A DNA stretch of 39,931 nt. It comes from Thermoproteota archaeon (GTDB lineage Archaea; Thermoproteota; Thermoprotei_A; Sulfolobales; Acidilobaceae). This document shows, piece after piece, positions 16,549 through 25,366 of the stretch (the first letter of the stretch is position 1; the number at the start of each line of letters is the position of its first letter). The position numbers and the translations under genes are program-made. The notes beneath the pieces were generated by a model. It searched no databases. It was not told the origin of the DNA and worked only from the letters and a program-made list of their open reading frames with translations. The stretch spans positions 1-39,931 of the forward strand of contig JAUQQR010000012.1 in NCBI GenBank assembly GCA_030549835.1. Reading direction: 5' to 3'.

Positions 16549-16818
16549 ATGTCAAAGCCTCCTTTTAAACTTAGAAATATTATAAAGGCTTTACAGCAGC
16601 CTTTACTAGTAATGCTCATAGGTTATGCTGGGGTAGTATCTATAGCATACATAGTATCTATACCAGCATCCCAGAGACTACCGAGTACTATAAGTGCTCT
16701 AGTAACAATAGCTGGCTTAATACTAGCAGTAGTATGGCTACTAGCTTGGAGAACTCTCACAAAGACTTTAATAGTGAAGAACCTTAAGAGAGCTGAGAGT
16801 GAATCTAAATCTATGTAG
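16549..16818 (+). CDS. Small two-TM membrane protein
   Basis: I do not recognise this 89-residue protein. Two hydrophobic segments (PLLVMLIGYAGVVSIAYIV and ALVTIAGLILAVVWLLAW) are predicted to span the membrane, with basic ends. The first in-frame start, GTG 16540, abuts the reductase stop, but AGGTGG then serves as a ribosome-binding site for ATG 16549, which I prefer. Its coupling to geranylgeranyl reductase hints at a role at the membrane or in lipid modification; that is inference only. Confidence 0.65.
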   Translation: MSKPPFKLRNIIKALQQPLLVMLIGYAGVVSIAYIVSIPASQRLPSTISALVTIAGLILAVVWLLAWRTLTKTLIVKNLKRAESESKSM

Positions 16819-16819
16819 T

Positions 16820-17815
16820 CTAAATTAAATCTATTACCTTCTTTAGCTTCTCCTTATACTCAGCTATTACTGGTGTTGCTTCTGGATCTACACTCCTCCT
16901 CTGAGCTACAAGAATTGATGCTATACCTCCTATTTGTGCTCCTCTAAGGAGCTCTGCTATACTAGGCATACCTAGTTTTAGCTCAGCTACGGGTCCATGT
17001 TCTCTATACTTAGCTACTACTATATCTACTATATTATCGCATATAGGGTCTCCTCCTCTTATAGCTATAAATCCTATCTTTAGACTTCTCTTAGTCTGCC
17101 ATGCAACTATATCATTATGTGCTGATTCAGGGTATATCTCGCTCTTAACTAGCATTTTAGTATTCTCGCTAAACTCTTGCCTCCACCTATCAGCTACTAT
17201 ACTATAAACTCCACATCCTCCGACTACTAATATATCACTCTCATATGCTACTTTAACGTAGGGCTCTGCATCATCAGCCATAGTGTTCCTTAATGTATTA
17301 TATGCCTCGAGTAGGCTATCCTCAGGTATATCCATTATATTCAGCTTAGATAGAGAGCCTAGTAGACCTCCTAGCATTAATGGTAGGGCAGCTCTAGGTA
17401 GTAGACCGCTCCTAACCTTAACCCATGGTAATCCTAGTCTGGAAGCTTCTCTGCCCAGGTAGCCGCCACTACTAACAGCTATAATTCTAGAGTTAAGCTC
17501 TAAAGCCTTCTTAAAGCATAGTATAGTCTCTAGTGTATCTCCAGAGTAGCTTATAATGTATGTAATATAGTCTTTAGACCAGAGTGGGAGATTATAACTT
17601 TTAATAGTGACTAGAGGGAGCTTAGAGCCATAGACGTATTCTAAGGCTCTAGTAAAATCGCCTACAATCCCACTACCTCCAAGACCGCAGAATAGTACGC
17701 CTCTAACACTCTCTAAGCTAAAGCCTATACTCTCAGAGGCAGTAACACCAGATTCGAAGCCTTCAAGTAAAAAATCATGCCATAGACTATAGTACTCTAG
17801 TAGCTTGAAAGCCAA
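16820..17815 (-). CDS. Bifunctional phosphoglucose/phosphomannose isomerase
   Basis: This SIS-domain enzyme interconverts glucose-6-P, fructose-6-P and mannose-6-P, and is the crenarchaeal PGI/PMI. Phosphate-sugar binding loops GLGGSG (44-49) and SYSGDT (89-94), the PGI/PMI-type RQEFSEN (212-218, with catalytic E214) and PESAHND (229-235, with H233) are visible. The length of 331 residues is typical. The start is TTG 17815. It converges with the small membrane protein gene, with one base between their ends. Its products feed GlmS (26050) and, via mannose-6-P, the mannosylglycerate pathway at 33-35 kb. Confidence 0.92.
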   Translation of the reverse strand: MAFKLLEYYSLWHDFLLEGFESGVTASESIGFSLESVRGVLFCGLGGSGIVGDFTRALEYVYGSKLPLVTIKSYNLPLWSKDYITYIISYSGDTLETILCFKKALELNSRIIAVSSGGYLGREASRLGLPWVKVRSGLLPRAALPLMLGGLLGSLSKLNIMDIPEDSLLEAYNTLRNTMADDAEPYVKVAYESDILVVGGCGVYSIVADRWRQEFSENTKMLVKSEIYPESAHNDIVAWQTKRSLKIGFIAIRGGDPICDNIVDIVVAKYREHGPVAELKLGMPSIAELLRGAQIGGIASILVAQRRSVDPEATPVIAEYKEKLKKVIDLI

Positions 17816-17957
17816 GCACTACACCAATACTAGTTAAATTATCTAAATTTAAAATAAAATCTTAGCTATTTAAAAATCCCAGATCACATTCTAGCACTAC
17901 CTATCATCTTATTGGTTAATAGCTTTAGCTATTATCTCTAACTTAGGGTTTAAGTCT

Positions 17958-19562
17958 TTGAGGCCAGAATTCTTAGGGATATATAAGCCTAGAGCTGTTA
18001 TCCAAGATAGTATTCATGGTATAATCCCTATTAATGAAGCTGAGTACTGGATCCTCCAGACACCATTTCTTAGGAGACTACATGAGATTAAACAACTTGG
18101 CTTAAGCTACCTAGTTTTCCCATCTGCTACTCACTCTAGGCTTGAGCATTCCTTAGGGGTAATGCACCTTGCCTCCCGGATGGCTTATAGGGTTATTGAG
18201 GCTTCTAGGAGGAGCTCTAAAGTTTGTAGTGCTCTCTTTGAAAAATGTGATGATAGAGTATACTCTACATTTATTCAGGTTGCTAGGCTTGCAGGACTCT
18301 TACATGATCTAGGCCATCCCCCATTTAGTCACATGAGTGAGGATACTATAGAGGATCTAATATTCAACCCTGAGCTTAGAGGTTTAAGTGATGATAGCAT
18401 CTTAGGAAGCCTAAGTGAGGCTAAGAACGCTATTATTAAGCTTGGCGAGTATACTAAGATTCATGAGGCTTACACTAAGTACTTTATAGAATCTCTAATT
18501 GATATGTCTAGAAGTATAGAGTATAGTAATTTAAGCTATCTCTTAGAGCTAGCATTAGAGTCTATAAGTCCTGGGAGGTTAAAAGATATAGATGTCGAGG
18601 TAGGGATTAAGCTTGAAGCCTGTGCTGTAATTAATAAAATATTATCTAATAACATAGTAGATGTTGATAGGCTAGATTATTTAGTTAGAGACGCTAAATA
18701 CACTGGGGTTATATATGGATATATCGACATTGATAGAGTTCTTGAAAGCTTAGAGGTTACAGTTATAGAGTCAAAGCCAGATATAAGCTTACCTGTTAAA
18801 GCATTACCAGCTATAGAGGATGTATTTGATGCTAGGTTCAAGATGTATAAATCTCTATACTACCACCATAAGTTTACAAGTATCCAGCTAGCCCTAGATA
18901 GGGCAATAGTTAGGATAGCCGTAGAATGGAGTAACCTTGAAGGTAAAATATTTGATAATACAGTCTCAAATCTAGGAGAGCTCCTAAACCCTATAAGACT
19001 ATCAGATCTCATAAGAGAAGGGATAATATACTTCGATGATATTGAAGTATTGAGTTTAATCAAGATACTAAACTTGAAAGGGTCTAGTATTGGGAGGAGA
19101 TGGGCTAAGCCGCTACTACACGAGAGGAGGTTACTACCAATATCACTAATCAAAAGATCAGATGAGGTTATAGCTGAAATCAAGAAGAGAGTTGGGAAGC
19201 GTGTAGAGAATATTGGTAGAGTCTTAGAGGAAGTATTCCATGATAATGATGTATTTAGTAGTATAGTAGAGAGGAGTATATATAGGATAATTAGGAGCCT
19301 AAGCTTAAATAGTAGTGATATAATTACTGAGAGAGCTCCGAGAAGGATAGTTAAGGAGGTATTAGGGCCTACAAGTGACATTATAGAAACATCAACATAC
19401 TTGAGGATGCTAGTAGATATAGCATCAACACCAATTATATCAACATATCTACTCTCAGACTACGAAGATATACACTTGAAACTATACTCTTATAGAGAGA
19501 CTCTCAGGAAATCTTTTATAAAAGAGCTTGTAGAAGAAGTAACTAGTAGAATTAAATCTTAA
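17958..19562 (+). CDS. HD-domain phosphohydrolase (dNTPase/SAMHD1-like)
   Basis: This is a metal-dependent HD-superfamily phosphohydrolase related to dGTPases and SAMHD1. The N-terminal DSIHGIIPINEAE segment, THSRLEHSLGVMH (58-70, with H64), HDLGHPPFSH (116-125) and VDRLDYL (about 231-238) supply the H...HD...D metal site. The C-terminal half, about 290 residues, is helical and family-like. TTG 17958 is the chosen start; no strong Shine-Dalgarno site is visible, so the transcript may be near-leaderless. It probably hydrolyses deoxynucleoside triphosphates, but HD proteins of this length also act on other phosphoesters. Confidence 0.87.
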   Translation: MRPEFLGIYKPRAVIQDSIHGIIPINEAEYWILQTPFLRRLHEIKQLGLSYLVFPSATHSRLEHSLGVMHLASRMAYRVIEASRRSSKVCSALFEKCDDRVYSTFIQVARLAGLLHDLGHPPFSHMSEDTIEDLIFNPELRGLSDDSILGSLSEAKNAIIKLGEYTKIHEAYTKYFIESLIDMSRSIEYSNLSYLLELALESISPGRLKDIDVEVGIKLEACAVINKILSNNIVDVDRLDYLVRDAKYTGVIYGYIDIDRVLESLEVTVIESKPDISLPVKALPAIEDVFDARFKMYKSLYYHHKFTSIQLALDRAIVRIAVEWSNLEGKIFDNTVSNLGELLNPIRLSDLIREGIIYFDDIEVLSLIKILNLKGSSIGRRWAKPLLHERRLLPISLIKRSDEVIAEIKKRVGKRVENIGRVLEEVFHDNDVFSSIVERSIYRIIRSLSLNSSDIITERAPRRIVKEVLGPTSDIIETSTYLRMLVDIASTPIISTYLLSDYEDIHLKLYSYRETLRKSFIKELVEEVTSRIKS

Positions 19563-19565
19563 ATA

Positions 19566-19766
19566 CTACTTTCTTAGAATCCCTCTAATAACTCTAAACA
19601 CTAAGCTTAGAAACATAATAATACTTACTAGTACTAGTATGAATACTGTAGCTAGAGCTAATCTAGGCGCGAGCACAGCGAGTCTAGCTACAATCAATAC
19701 TACTAGTAGAAGGACTACTACAGTTAACGCAGATCCTAATACTCTCAAAACCCTTGAAATACTCAA
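19566..19766 (-). CDS. Small hydrophobic protein, two TM segments
   Basis: Of 66 residues, two stretches are strongly hydrophobic (ALTVVVLLLVVLIVARLAVL and LATVFILVLVSIIMFLSLVF), flanked by Arg/Lys. The TTG start is at 19766, and the gene converges on the HD hydrolase with a 3-base gap. It has no recognised family. Hydrophobic frames arise easily by chance, so I am only moderately sure it is a gene. Confidence 0.45.
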   Translation of the reverse strand: MSISRVLRVLGSALTVVVLLLVVLIVARLAVLAPRLALATVFILVLVSIIMFLSLVFRVIRGILRK

Positions 19767-19815
19767 GTCTAAACCCTAGATTCTAGAATTCAATTTTAAC
19801 TTAAAGCTTGGGCTG

Positions 19816-20010
19816 TTTTCTCCTTAATTTTTCGAGGAAATACCTATAAGCTTAGGAAAAGCCTGGAAAGCGATGAGAGAAATGCTCCAAGCCGCTCAGA
19901 ACTAAACATAGGTGGAAGCCCTTGCGCTATTGGTAGACAGACACCCATGACTCCACACTGATGCATAGATCCGCGTGAGAGAGGTTTAGGTCCCTAGATG
20001 TTACATCTAA
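19816..20010 (-). repeat. GC-rich dispersed repeat, copy 3
   Basis: The reverse complement aligns with 12245-12475, running from AACATCTAGGGACCTAAAC through GGAGTCATGGGTGTC to CCTCGAAAAATTAAGGAGAAAACA (written in part). Substitutions are scattered, so it is older or less constrained than the 183-bp repeat. The GAGCCC/GGGCTC stem of copy 2 is lost here. The surrounding gap (19767-20144) holds no gene, only this repeat, the hairpin at 20014-20062 and the promoter region of the next gene. Confidence 0.55.
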
Positions 20011-20013
20011 AGA

Positions 20014-20062
20014 CAAACGGTGGTCGTGTGAGAGCCTCCGATCATTATTGTCACACGGTTTG
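20014..20062. other. Long imperfect hairpin beside repeat copy 3
   Basis: CAAAC (20014-20018) pairs with GTTTG, and CGTGTGA (about 20025-20031) pairs with TCACACG (20051-20057), enclosing about 19 bases. Together they form a two-part stem of 12 pairs with an internal loop. It lies about 80 bases before the sugar-phosphate transferase start and could be a transcript feature or a transposon-end structure. Confidence 0.5.
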
Positions 20063-20144
20063 CGTTTCTTCATCCCACCAATTATACCTTAATCTTTTAG
20101 AGTTTAAAGGCCTCAATTATGGCTTATAGGTTTGGGGGGTTTAA

Positions 20145-21146
20145 TTGATAGACTTGATTGTTTATGTCTTCTCTACTGCTTTAATTGTAAGTTTTCTTTC
20201 ATCACTTCTCTTAATTAAATTATTTAAGTCTATTGGTCATGTTGGCTTAGATGTTCATAAACCTTGCCGTGTTGAAGTTGCTGAGAGTGTAGGTTTATCT
20301 ATTATGTTTTCTCTTATAGTATCATCTATACTAGTATATATTTATGGGTTTAGGGTTGAGGCTCTAGCATTTACGATATCTATTATCTTAGCCGGTTCTA
20401 TAGGCCTCCTAGATGATTTTCTAGTCTTAAGAGCTCGTTATAAGATTTTATTAGGTATCATACCATCTATTCCAATAATTGCTCTAGGCGTTTATGAGCC
20501 TAGGCCACTGATCCCACTTGATGGTTTAGCTAGGCTTACCATAGTTTACCCTCTACTCTTACCAATAGTTTACACTATTTCTACTAACGGGTTTAATATG
20601 TATGATACTCATAATGGTGTTATGCTAGCATCAGCTCTAATTATGGCTCTAGCTATGGTTTTCGCTGGCTACATACAGTACAGTGCTGGGTTTGAGGAGA
20701 GTATAAATGCTATTATTTTGGGTATTGCCTTATTAGGGGCAATAATAGGTTTACTATACTTTAACCTATACCCAGCTAAGGCTTTCAATGGAGATGTTGG
20801 TAGTTTTACAATAGGAGCAGCTATAGCATCAATAGCTATTATAGGTAGGGTTGAGGCTATAGCTCTAATAGCAGGGCTTCCAATAGCTTTAAATGGCTTC
20901 CTCAAAGTATCAACTATAGGGTTTGTAGAGAGAAGAGGATTTGAGAGGCCAGTATACATGGATGGATGGATTATTAAGCCTAAAATATCACATAGAGCTC
21001 CCTTAAGCCTACCAGTCCTATTAACATCGAGAGTACCACTATCAGAGCCTGAGCTAGTAATAGCTGAAATTTGGCTAATATGGTTTACAAGTATTTTATC
21101 GCTAATAACATTATATATAACTCTAGCGAGGCTTGTAATGATATGA
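20145..21146 (+). CDS. GT4-family polyprenyl-P GlcNAc/sugar-1-phosphate transferase
   Basis: This polytopic membrane enzyme transfers a sugar-1-phosphate from a UDP-sugar to dolichyl phosphate, the first step of N-glycan assembly (Alg7/AglH type). There are about ten hydrophobic segments. Motifs are DVHKP (36-40), the metal-binding DD (90-91, in GLLDDF), NGFNMYDTHNG (148-158) and FNGDVGS (214-220). The TTG start at 20145 follows a GGGGGGT run (20134-20140). Its TGA overlaps the ATG of the SDR gene by four bases, so the two are translationally coupled. UDP-GlcNAc made downstream of GlmS is the likely donor pool. Confidence 0.87.
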   Translation: MIDLIVYVFSTALIVSFLSSLLLIKLFKSIGHVGLDVHKPCRVEVAESVGLSIMFSLIVSSILVYIYGFRVEALAFTISIILAGSIGLLDDFLVLRARYKILLGIIPSIPIIALGVYEPRPLIPLDGLARLTIVYPLLLPIVYTISTNGFNMYDTHNGVMLASALIMALAMVFAGYIQYSAGFEESINAIILGIALLGAIIGLLYFNLYPAKAFNGDVGSFTIGAAIASIAIIGRVEAIALIAGLPIALNGFLKVSTIGFVERRGFERPVYMDGWIIKPKISHRAPLSLPVLLTSRVPLSEPELVIAEIWLIWFTSILSLITLYITLARLVMI

Positions 21147-22126
21147 AGTATGTATTAGTAGGAGGTATAGGCTACTTAGGGGTTAACCTGGCTGAGGAGC
21201 TGATTAGGAGAGGCTATAAGGTTATAGTTGTTGGTAGGAGAGGCTCTGAGGCTAAGAGGAGGGTTATAGCAGAGTATATTAGAAACCTAGGCGTAGACAT
21301 TAGACTATATGATAGGGTAAACTATGTGAGCCTAGCAGAGCAGCAAGGAGACGCATATATACATATAGCAGGTAAGATAACAGGTAAGCTTGAGGATTTT
21401 AGAGAAGCCCACGTATACTTACTAGATGAAGGTATACGGGCTGCTAGAGAGTTAGGATCCCGTATAGTATATGTTAGCAGTATTGGAGCCATAGGTGAGA
21501 TATTAGGGGTTAAGCCTGGTAGTATAGTGTATGAGGAAGAGAAACATCTAAACGATAAACCCCATAGGCATAATAGCTACCATGAGCTAACTAAGGCTGA
21601 AGGCGAGAAGCTACTAGTATCTAGGGGAGTAGATGTTAAGGGGAAGTGGTCAATAATTAGACCTGGATTAATTATGGGGCCCTGGGCCTACCACATAGAG
21701 TGGAGGCGTTTCATAGATCTACTAAAGCTTAGACTAGCTCCAAGGATAGGAATAGGCTTACCTATAGTACATGTTAGAGACGTATCTGAGGTAATAGCTG
21801 AGGCCATCGAAGGGAGGTATGATGGGCTATGGCTGAATACTGTCTCACCATATTACCCTGATATGGCTGATCTAGTAGCTGAGGGTTGTAGGCAGCTTAA
21901 GAGGAGGTGTTTAAGAATACCTCTAGGTTTAATCATTAAGCTATCTCTATATAGTCTTGGCTATATTACACCTAGAGGATCACCCCTATCTCTTACTATT
22001 AACTTATTAAGATTAAGGTATAGGTATGCTAGTAGGCATCTAAAGAGAGAGTGGAGACCTATTGAGGTCATGGTTAAAGACTTCCTAGAATGGGTTAAAA
22101 GTATACAGGTTAAAAGTTATAGTTAA
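21143..22126 (+). CDS. NAD(P)-dependent epimerase/dehydratase-like SDR
   Basis: This is an extended short-chain dehydrogenase with the Rossmann motif GGIGYLG near the start, then YVSSIGAIG and IRPGLIMGPW. The catalytic YxxxK should sit at SYHELTKAEGE, but counting back four from the Lys gives His, with Tyr one place earlier, so the active site is atypical. The frame is open upstream to 21071, but ATG 21143 overlaps the previous stop (ATGA) and begins exactly at MKYVLVGG; I use it (327 residues). Coupling to the sugar-1-P transferase suggests nucleotide-sugar or lipid-linked sugar metabolism. Confidence 0.82.
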   Translation: MKYVLVGGIGYLGVNLAEELIRRGYKVIVVGRRGSEAKRRVIAEYIRNLGVDIRLYDRVNYVSLAEQQGDAYIHIAGKITGKLEDFREAHVYLLDEGIRAARELGSRIVYVSSIGAIGEILGVKPGSIVYEEEKHLNDKPHRHNSYHELTKAEGEKLLVSRGVDVKGKWSIIRPGLIMGPWAYHIEWRRFIDLLKLRLAPRIGIGLPIVHVRDVSEVIAEAIEGRYDGLWLNTVSPYYPDMADLVAEGCRQLKRRCLRIPLGLIIKLSLYSLGYITPRGSPLSLTINLLRLRYRYASRHLKREWRPIEVMVKDFLEWVKSIQVKSYS

Positions 22127-22150
22127 TATGATGGAGTACGGGGATGTAAT

Positions 22151-23056
22151 TTGAGTAACTGGCTATGGCTCATAGAGTGGGATACACCAACCCATGGCCA
22201 TATTAAGGGTGTGAAGAGAGTAGTATATAGAACTAGATCTAAGTACCAGGATATAATCGTGCTAGAGACTACAGAGTTCGGTAGGCTACTAGTACTAGAT
22301 GGTAAGACTCAATCATCAGAGTTTGATGAGTACATTTACCATGAAGCACTCGTACACTCAGCAATGCTCCTACACGGTAACCCTAGAAACGTCCTCATAT
22401 TAGGCGGTGGGGAGGGGGCAACAGCTAGAGAAGTTTTAAAGTATAGTAGTGTATCTAGAGCTGTCATGGTCGATATTGATGAAGAAGTAGTTAGGGTTTG
22501 TAGAGAGTACTTAAGCTTCATGAACGAAGGAGTATTTAACGATAAGAGACTTAACCTTATTATAGGAGATGCCCTAGACTACGTATTCAATACTAGCGAG
22601 AGCTTTGATGTAGTAATAGCAGACTTATCAGATCCTATAGAGGCTGGACCATCATATAAGCTCTATACGCTGGAGTTCTATAAGAGAATATCGGAGATAT
22701 TAGGTGATAATGGAGTATTCGTAACTCAAGCTACAAGCCCAACTAATACACCGAAAACTCACGCCATCATATATAGTACTATTAGGAGGGTCTTTAAGTA
22801 TGCAACTTACTACCATGTATTTATACCTAGCTTTAGCGCTATGTGGGGCTACGTTATAGCATCTAATACTAGGAATCCTCTAGAACTAAAGCCTGAAGAT
22901 ATAGACTACCTACTCAGAAGACATAACATAAATACTAGATTCTACGACTCTAAAGCTCATGAGCACATGTTTAGTATACCTAAGAATCTTAGAGCCCTAA
23001 TAGAGTCTGAGACAAGAGTAGCAACTATGGATAACCCAGTCTATATGCCGGCTTGA
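22151..23056 (+). CDS. speE: Polyamine aminopropyltransferase (spermidine synthase family)
   Basis: This enzyme transfers the aminopropyl group of decarboxylated S-adenosylmethionine to a diamine or agmatine. Visible are the substrate loop LLVLDGKTQSSEFDE (about 46-60), the cofactor motif GGGEGA (85-90), VDIDEEV (108-114) and the catalytic DLSDP (158-162). The length of 301 residues is typical. Thermophilic archaea often use agmatine and build long or branched polyamines, so the acceptor is uncertain. The start is TTG 22151, 24 bases after the SDR gene. Confidence 0.93.
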   Translation: MSNWLWLIEWDTPTHGHIKGVKRVVYRTRSKYQDIIVLETTEFGRLLVLDGKTQSSEFDEYIYHEALVHSAMLLHGNPRNVLILGGGEGATAREVLKYSSVSRAVMVDIDEEVVRVCREYLSFMNEGVFNDKRLNLIIGDALDYVFNTSESFDVVIADLSDPIEAGPSYKLYTLEFYKRISEILGDNGVFVTQATSPTNTPKTHAIIYSTIRRVFKYATYYHVFIPSFSAMWGYVIASNTRNPLELKPEDIDYLLRRHNINTRFYDSKAHEHMFSIPKNLRALIESETRVATMDNPVYMPA

Positions 23057-23081
23057 ATACTTAGCTAGATATTTATATGGT

Positions 23082-23945
23082 TTAAGTTTTTAACCCTAAC
23101 CTCTTCATGAATAAGTATATCCTAGTATAGTCTTTATCTCCTAATCCTGCCTTCGAGGCTAGCATATATAGCTGCTCTACTGCTGATGCTAATGGTAGGG
23201 GGATGCCTTTATCGAACGCTGCTCTACTAGCATACTCCATATCCTTAGCTGCTAGAGATAACTTAAATCCTGTTGGTATTTCTTCACTTATCAGTCTATC
23301 AAAGTATCTCTCTACTAAATCCTTAAATACAGTTTTCGAGAATACATTCTTCACAATATCGAGGCTTAAGCCGTACGCCTCTGCTAGTACTATAGACTCT
23401 GCTAGTGACGCTATAGAGGTTATAAGCATATTATTATACGCTAGTTTAAGTGCTGAAGCTTTACCAATATCTTCAGAGATGAATATTATATCAGATGCTA
23501 GAGCTTTTAGAATCCCCTCTATGCTCCCCACACAGTGACTTGGACCAGATACTAATATTATAGCTTTACCTTCTCTAACAATCCTAGGCCCTCCTAGTAT
23601 AGGGGCCTCAACATAGCATACACCCCTAGTGCTTAAGAACTCAGATGCCATAATACTAGCCTTGGGTGTTACAGTAGAGAAATTAACAAATATCAAACCA
23701 TCAGCCCTAGGGATTGATGAGACAACTGATAATAGAGCTGAGTCATCAGCTAAGAATGCTAGAGCATAGTCAACACTACTAATAGCTTCAACAATACTCC
23801 TAGCAATATCAACGCCTAAATCTCTAGCAATAACCTCAGTCTTCTCAATACTCCTATTCCATAACACAATATGAAAACCTAATTCCTTCAACCTAGCAGA
23901 TGCAGAGCTCCCCATAAGACCAGTACCGAGTATAGCTAATCTCAA
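23082..23945 (-). CDS. 3-hydroxyisobutyrate dehydrogenase-family reductase
   Basis: This is a beta-hydroxyacid dehydrogenase. The dinucleotide motif GTGLMG is at 7-12, the substrate loop APILGGP at 114-120 (usually APVSGG), and the catalytic lysine is K167 in ALKLAYNNML. The length of 287 residues matches the family. Likely reactions include reduction of glyoxylate or succinic semialdehyde, or oxidation of 3-hydroxyisobutyrate; the sequence does not decide. The TTG start at 23945 follows GGTGTTT at about 7 bases. It converges on speE and is divergent from the transporter gene. Confidence 0.88.
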   Translation of the reverse strand: MRLAILGTGLMGSSASARLKELGFHIVLWNRSIEKTEVIARDLGVDIARSIVEAISSVDYALAFLADDSALLSVVSSIPRADGLIFVNFSTVTPKASIMASEFLSTRGVCYVEAPILGGPRIVREGKAIILVSGPSHCVGSIEGILKALASDIIFISEDIGKASALKLAYNNMLITSIASLAESIVLAEAYGLSLDIVKNVFSKTVFKDLVERYFDRLISEEIPTGFKLSLAAKDMEYASRAAFDKGIPLPLASAVEQLYMLASKAGLGDKDYTRIYLFMKRLGLKT

Positions 23946-24059
23946 ATTGAAACACCAATGGTTAAACTATATTTTCAAGCTTATAACTAAGTTTACAAAT
24001 TCTCATTCCTACTACAATCACATATTATAAAACTTAGGATACTCCTAATATAGGAGTTA

Positions 24060-24069
24060 AGTATATAAG
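24060..24069 (+). promoter_or_regulatory. TATA box of the DAACS transporter gene
   Basis: AGTATATAAG lies about 40 bases before the GTG start. The expected start of transcription near 24091 would leave a short leader containing GGTGTGAT (24096-24103) as ribosome-binding site. Confidence 0.5.
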
Positions 24070-24107
24070 AGTTAAAGGTTAAGTTTCTAACTGAAGGTGT
24101 GATTTAG

Positions 24108-25322
24108 GTGAGCGTTGAGATTAAGAAAGCTAGGTACATTGTAGTAGCTATGGTTATTGCATTAATTATTGGGGGGCTTCTTGGATACGTTGGTGGTGAA
24201 ACCGTCTCTAATCTTAGAATACTTGGTGATATTTTTGTTAGAATACTTAGAACTATTATACCACCTCTCATATTCTTCACTATAGGCTATGCTGTTGCTA
24301 GTATCCTAGATCTTAGAAGGCTTGGTAGTATACTAGTAATAGTTATTATAATTCTCATAGGGACTAGTATAATAGCAGCTAGTCTTGGCGTAGTCTCCGG
24401 CCTAGTATTTAGGCCTGGTGAGGGAATTGGGTTAGAGGTTCCTCCAGGATATACGCCTCCTAAGCCTGCTACTTGGGTTGACATTGTCATGTCATTCTTC
24501 TCAATAGACTTCTCAGAGCTATTAACTGTTGGTGGTGCTCTTAAGCTTATAGTATTTACCTTAATCTTCGGCCTAGGAGTTGCCCTGCTTGGAGATGCAG
24601 GGGCTCCAATAAGATCATTCCTTGAGGCTGGTAGTAGGGTTTTTATTAAGATAGTATCACTACTAATGTACTATGCTCCTATTGCTGTATTCGGCTACTC
24701 CGCATGGCTTGTAGGTGTTTATGGACCAGAGATTGCTAAAGGCTATATTAAGCTTGTTATAGCATTATATACATTTGCACTATTCCACTTTATAGTAATA
24801 TATGGTCTAATGGTTTGGATTGCAGGCTTAGGTCCTAGGAGGTATTTTAGGGAGCAGCTTGAGCCTTTCCTCGTAGCATTTACTACTAGGAGCTCTGTCG
24901 CAACACTCCCAGTAAATATGAGGGCTGCTGAGAGGATGGGTATACCTAGAGATATATTTAATATAACATTACCGATTGGAGCCACAGTTAACATGGATGG
25001 TACAGCTCTATACCAAGCACTCTCAGCATTGTTTGTAGCACAACTTTTCGGGATAACTCTAGGCTTTGATAAACTCTTACTCCTAATACTAGCAGCACTT
25101 ATAGGGTCAATAGCAACAGCAGCAATACCTGGTGGTGGGCTAATAATGCTAGCATTCGTACTCTCAACTGTAGGGCTACCACTAGAAGGAATAGCAATAA
25201 TATTGGCTGTAGACCCGATACTCGACGCTATAAGGACTGCTATTAACGTAAGTGGAGATAATGCTTCAAGTGCCCTACTAACCAGGATACTATATGGGAG
25301 GTTCTTGCAGTCAACTATTTAA
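24108..25322 (+). CDS. Dicarboxylate/amino acid:cation symporter (DAACS, GltPh-like)
   Basis: This is a secondary transporter of the GltPh family, importing acidic amino acids or C4-dicarboxylates with Na+ or H+. Conserved features are the HP1 motif TRSSV (260-264; the third Ser of the usual SSS is Val), NMDGT in TM7 (295-299), the HP2 tip PGGG (341-344), and D373, R376 and N380 in TM8, corresponding to D394, R397 and N401 of GltPh. The retained Arg supports acidic substrates. The length of 404 residues is normal. The start is GTG 24108 with a clear ribosome-binding site. Confidence 0.92.
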   Translation: MSVEIKKARYIVVAMVIALIIGGLLGYVGGETVSNLRILGDIFVRILRTIIPPLIFFTIGYAVASILDLRRLGSILVIVIIILIGTSIIAASLGVVSGLVFRPGEGIGLEVPPGYTPPKPATWVDIVMSFFSIDFSELLTVGGALKLIVFTLIFGLGVALLGDAGAPIRSFLEAGSRVFIKIVSLLMYYAPIAVFGYSAWLVGVYGPEIAKGYIKLVIALYTFALFHFIVIYGLMVWIAGLGPRRYFREQLEPFLVAFTTRSSVATLPVNMRAAERMGIPRDIFNITLPIGATVNMDGTALYQALSALFVAQLFGITLGFDKLLLLILAALIGSIATAAIPGGGLIMLAFVLSTVGLPLEGIAIILAVDPILDAIRTAINVSGDNASSALLTRILYGRFLQSTI

Positions 25323-25366
25323 TCATGTAATATCGATACTTTACCGTTTCCCGTCCTAGGTTTTTG

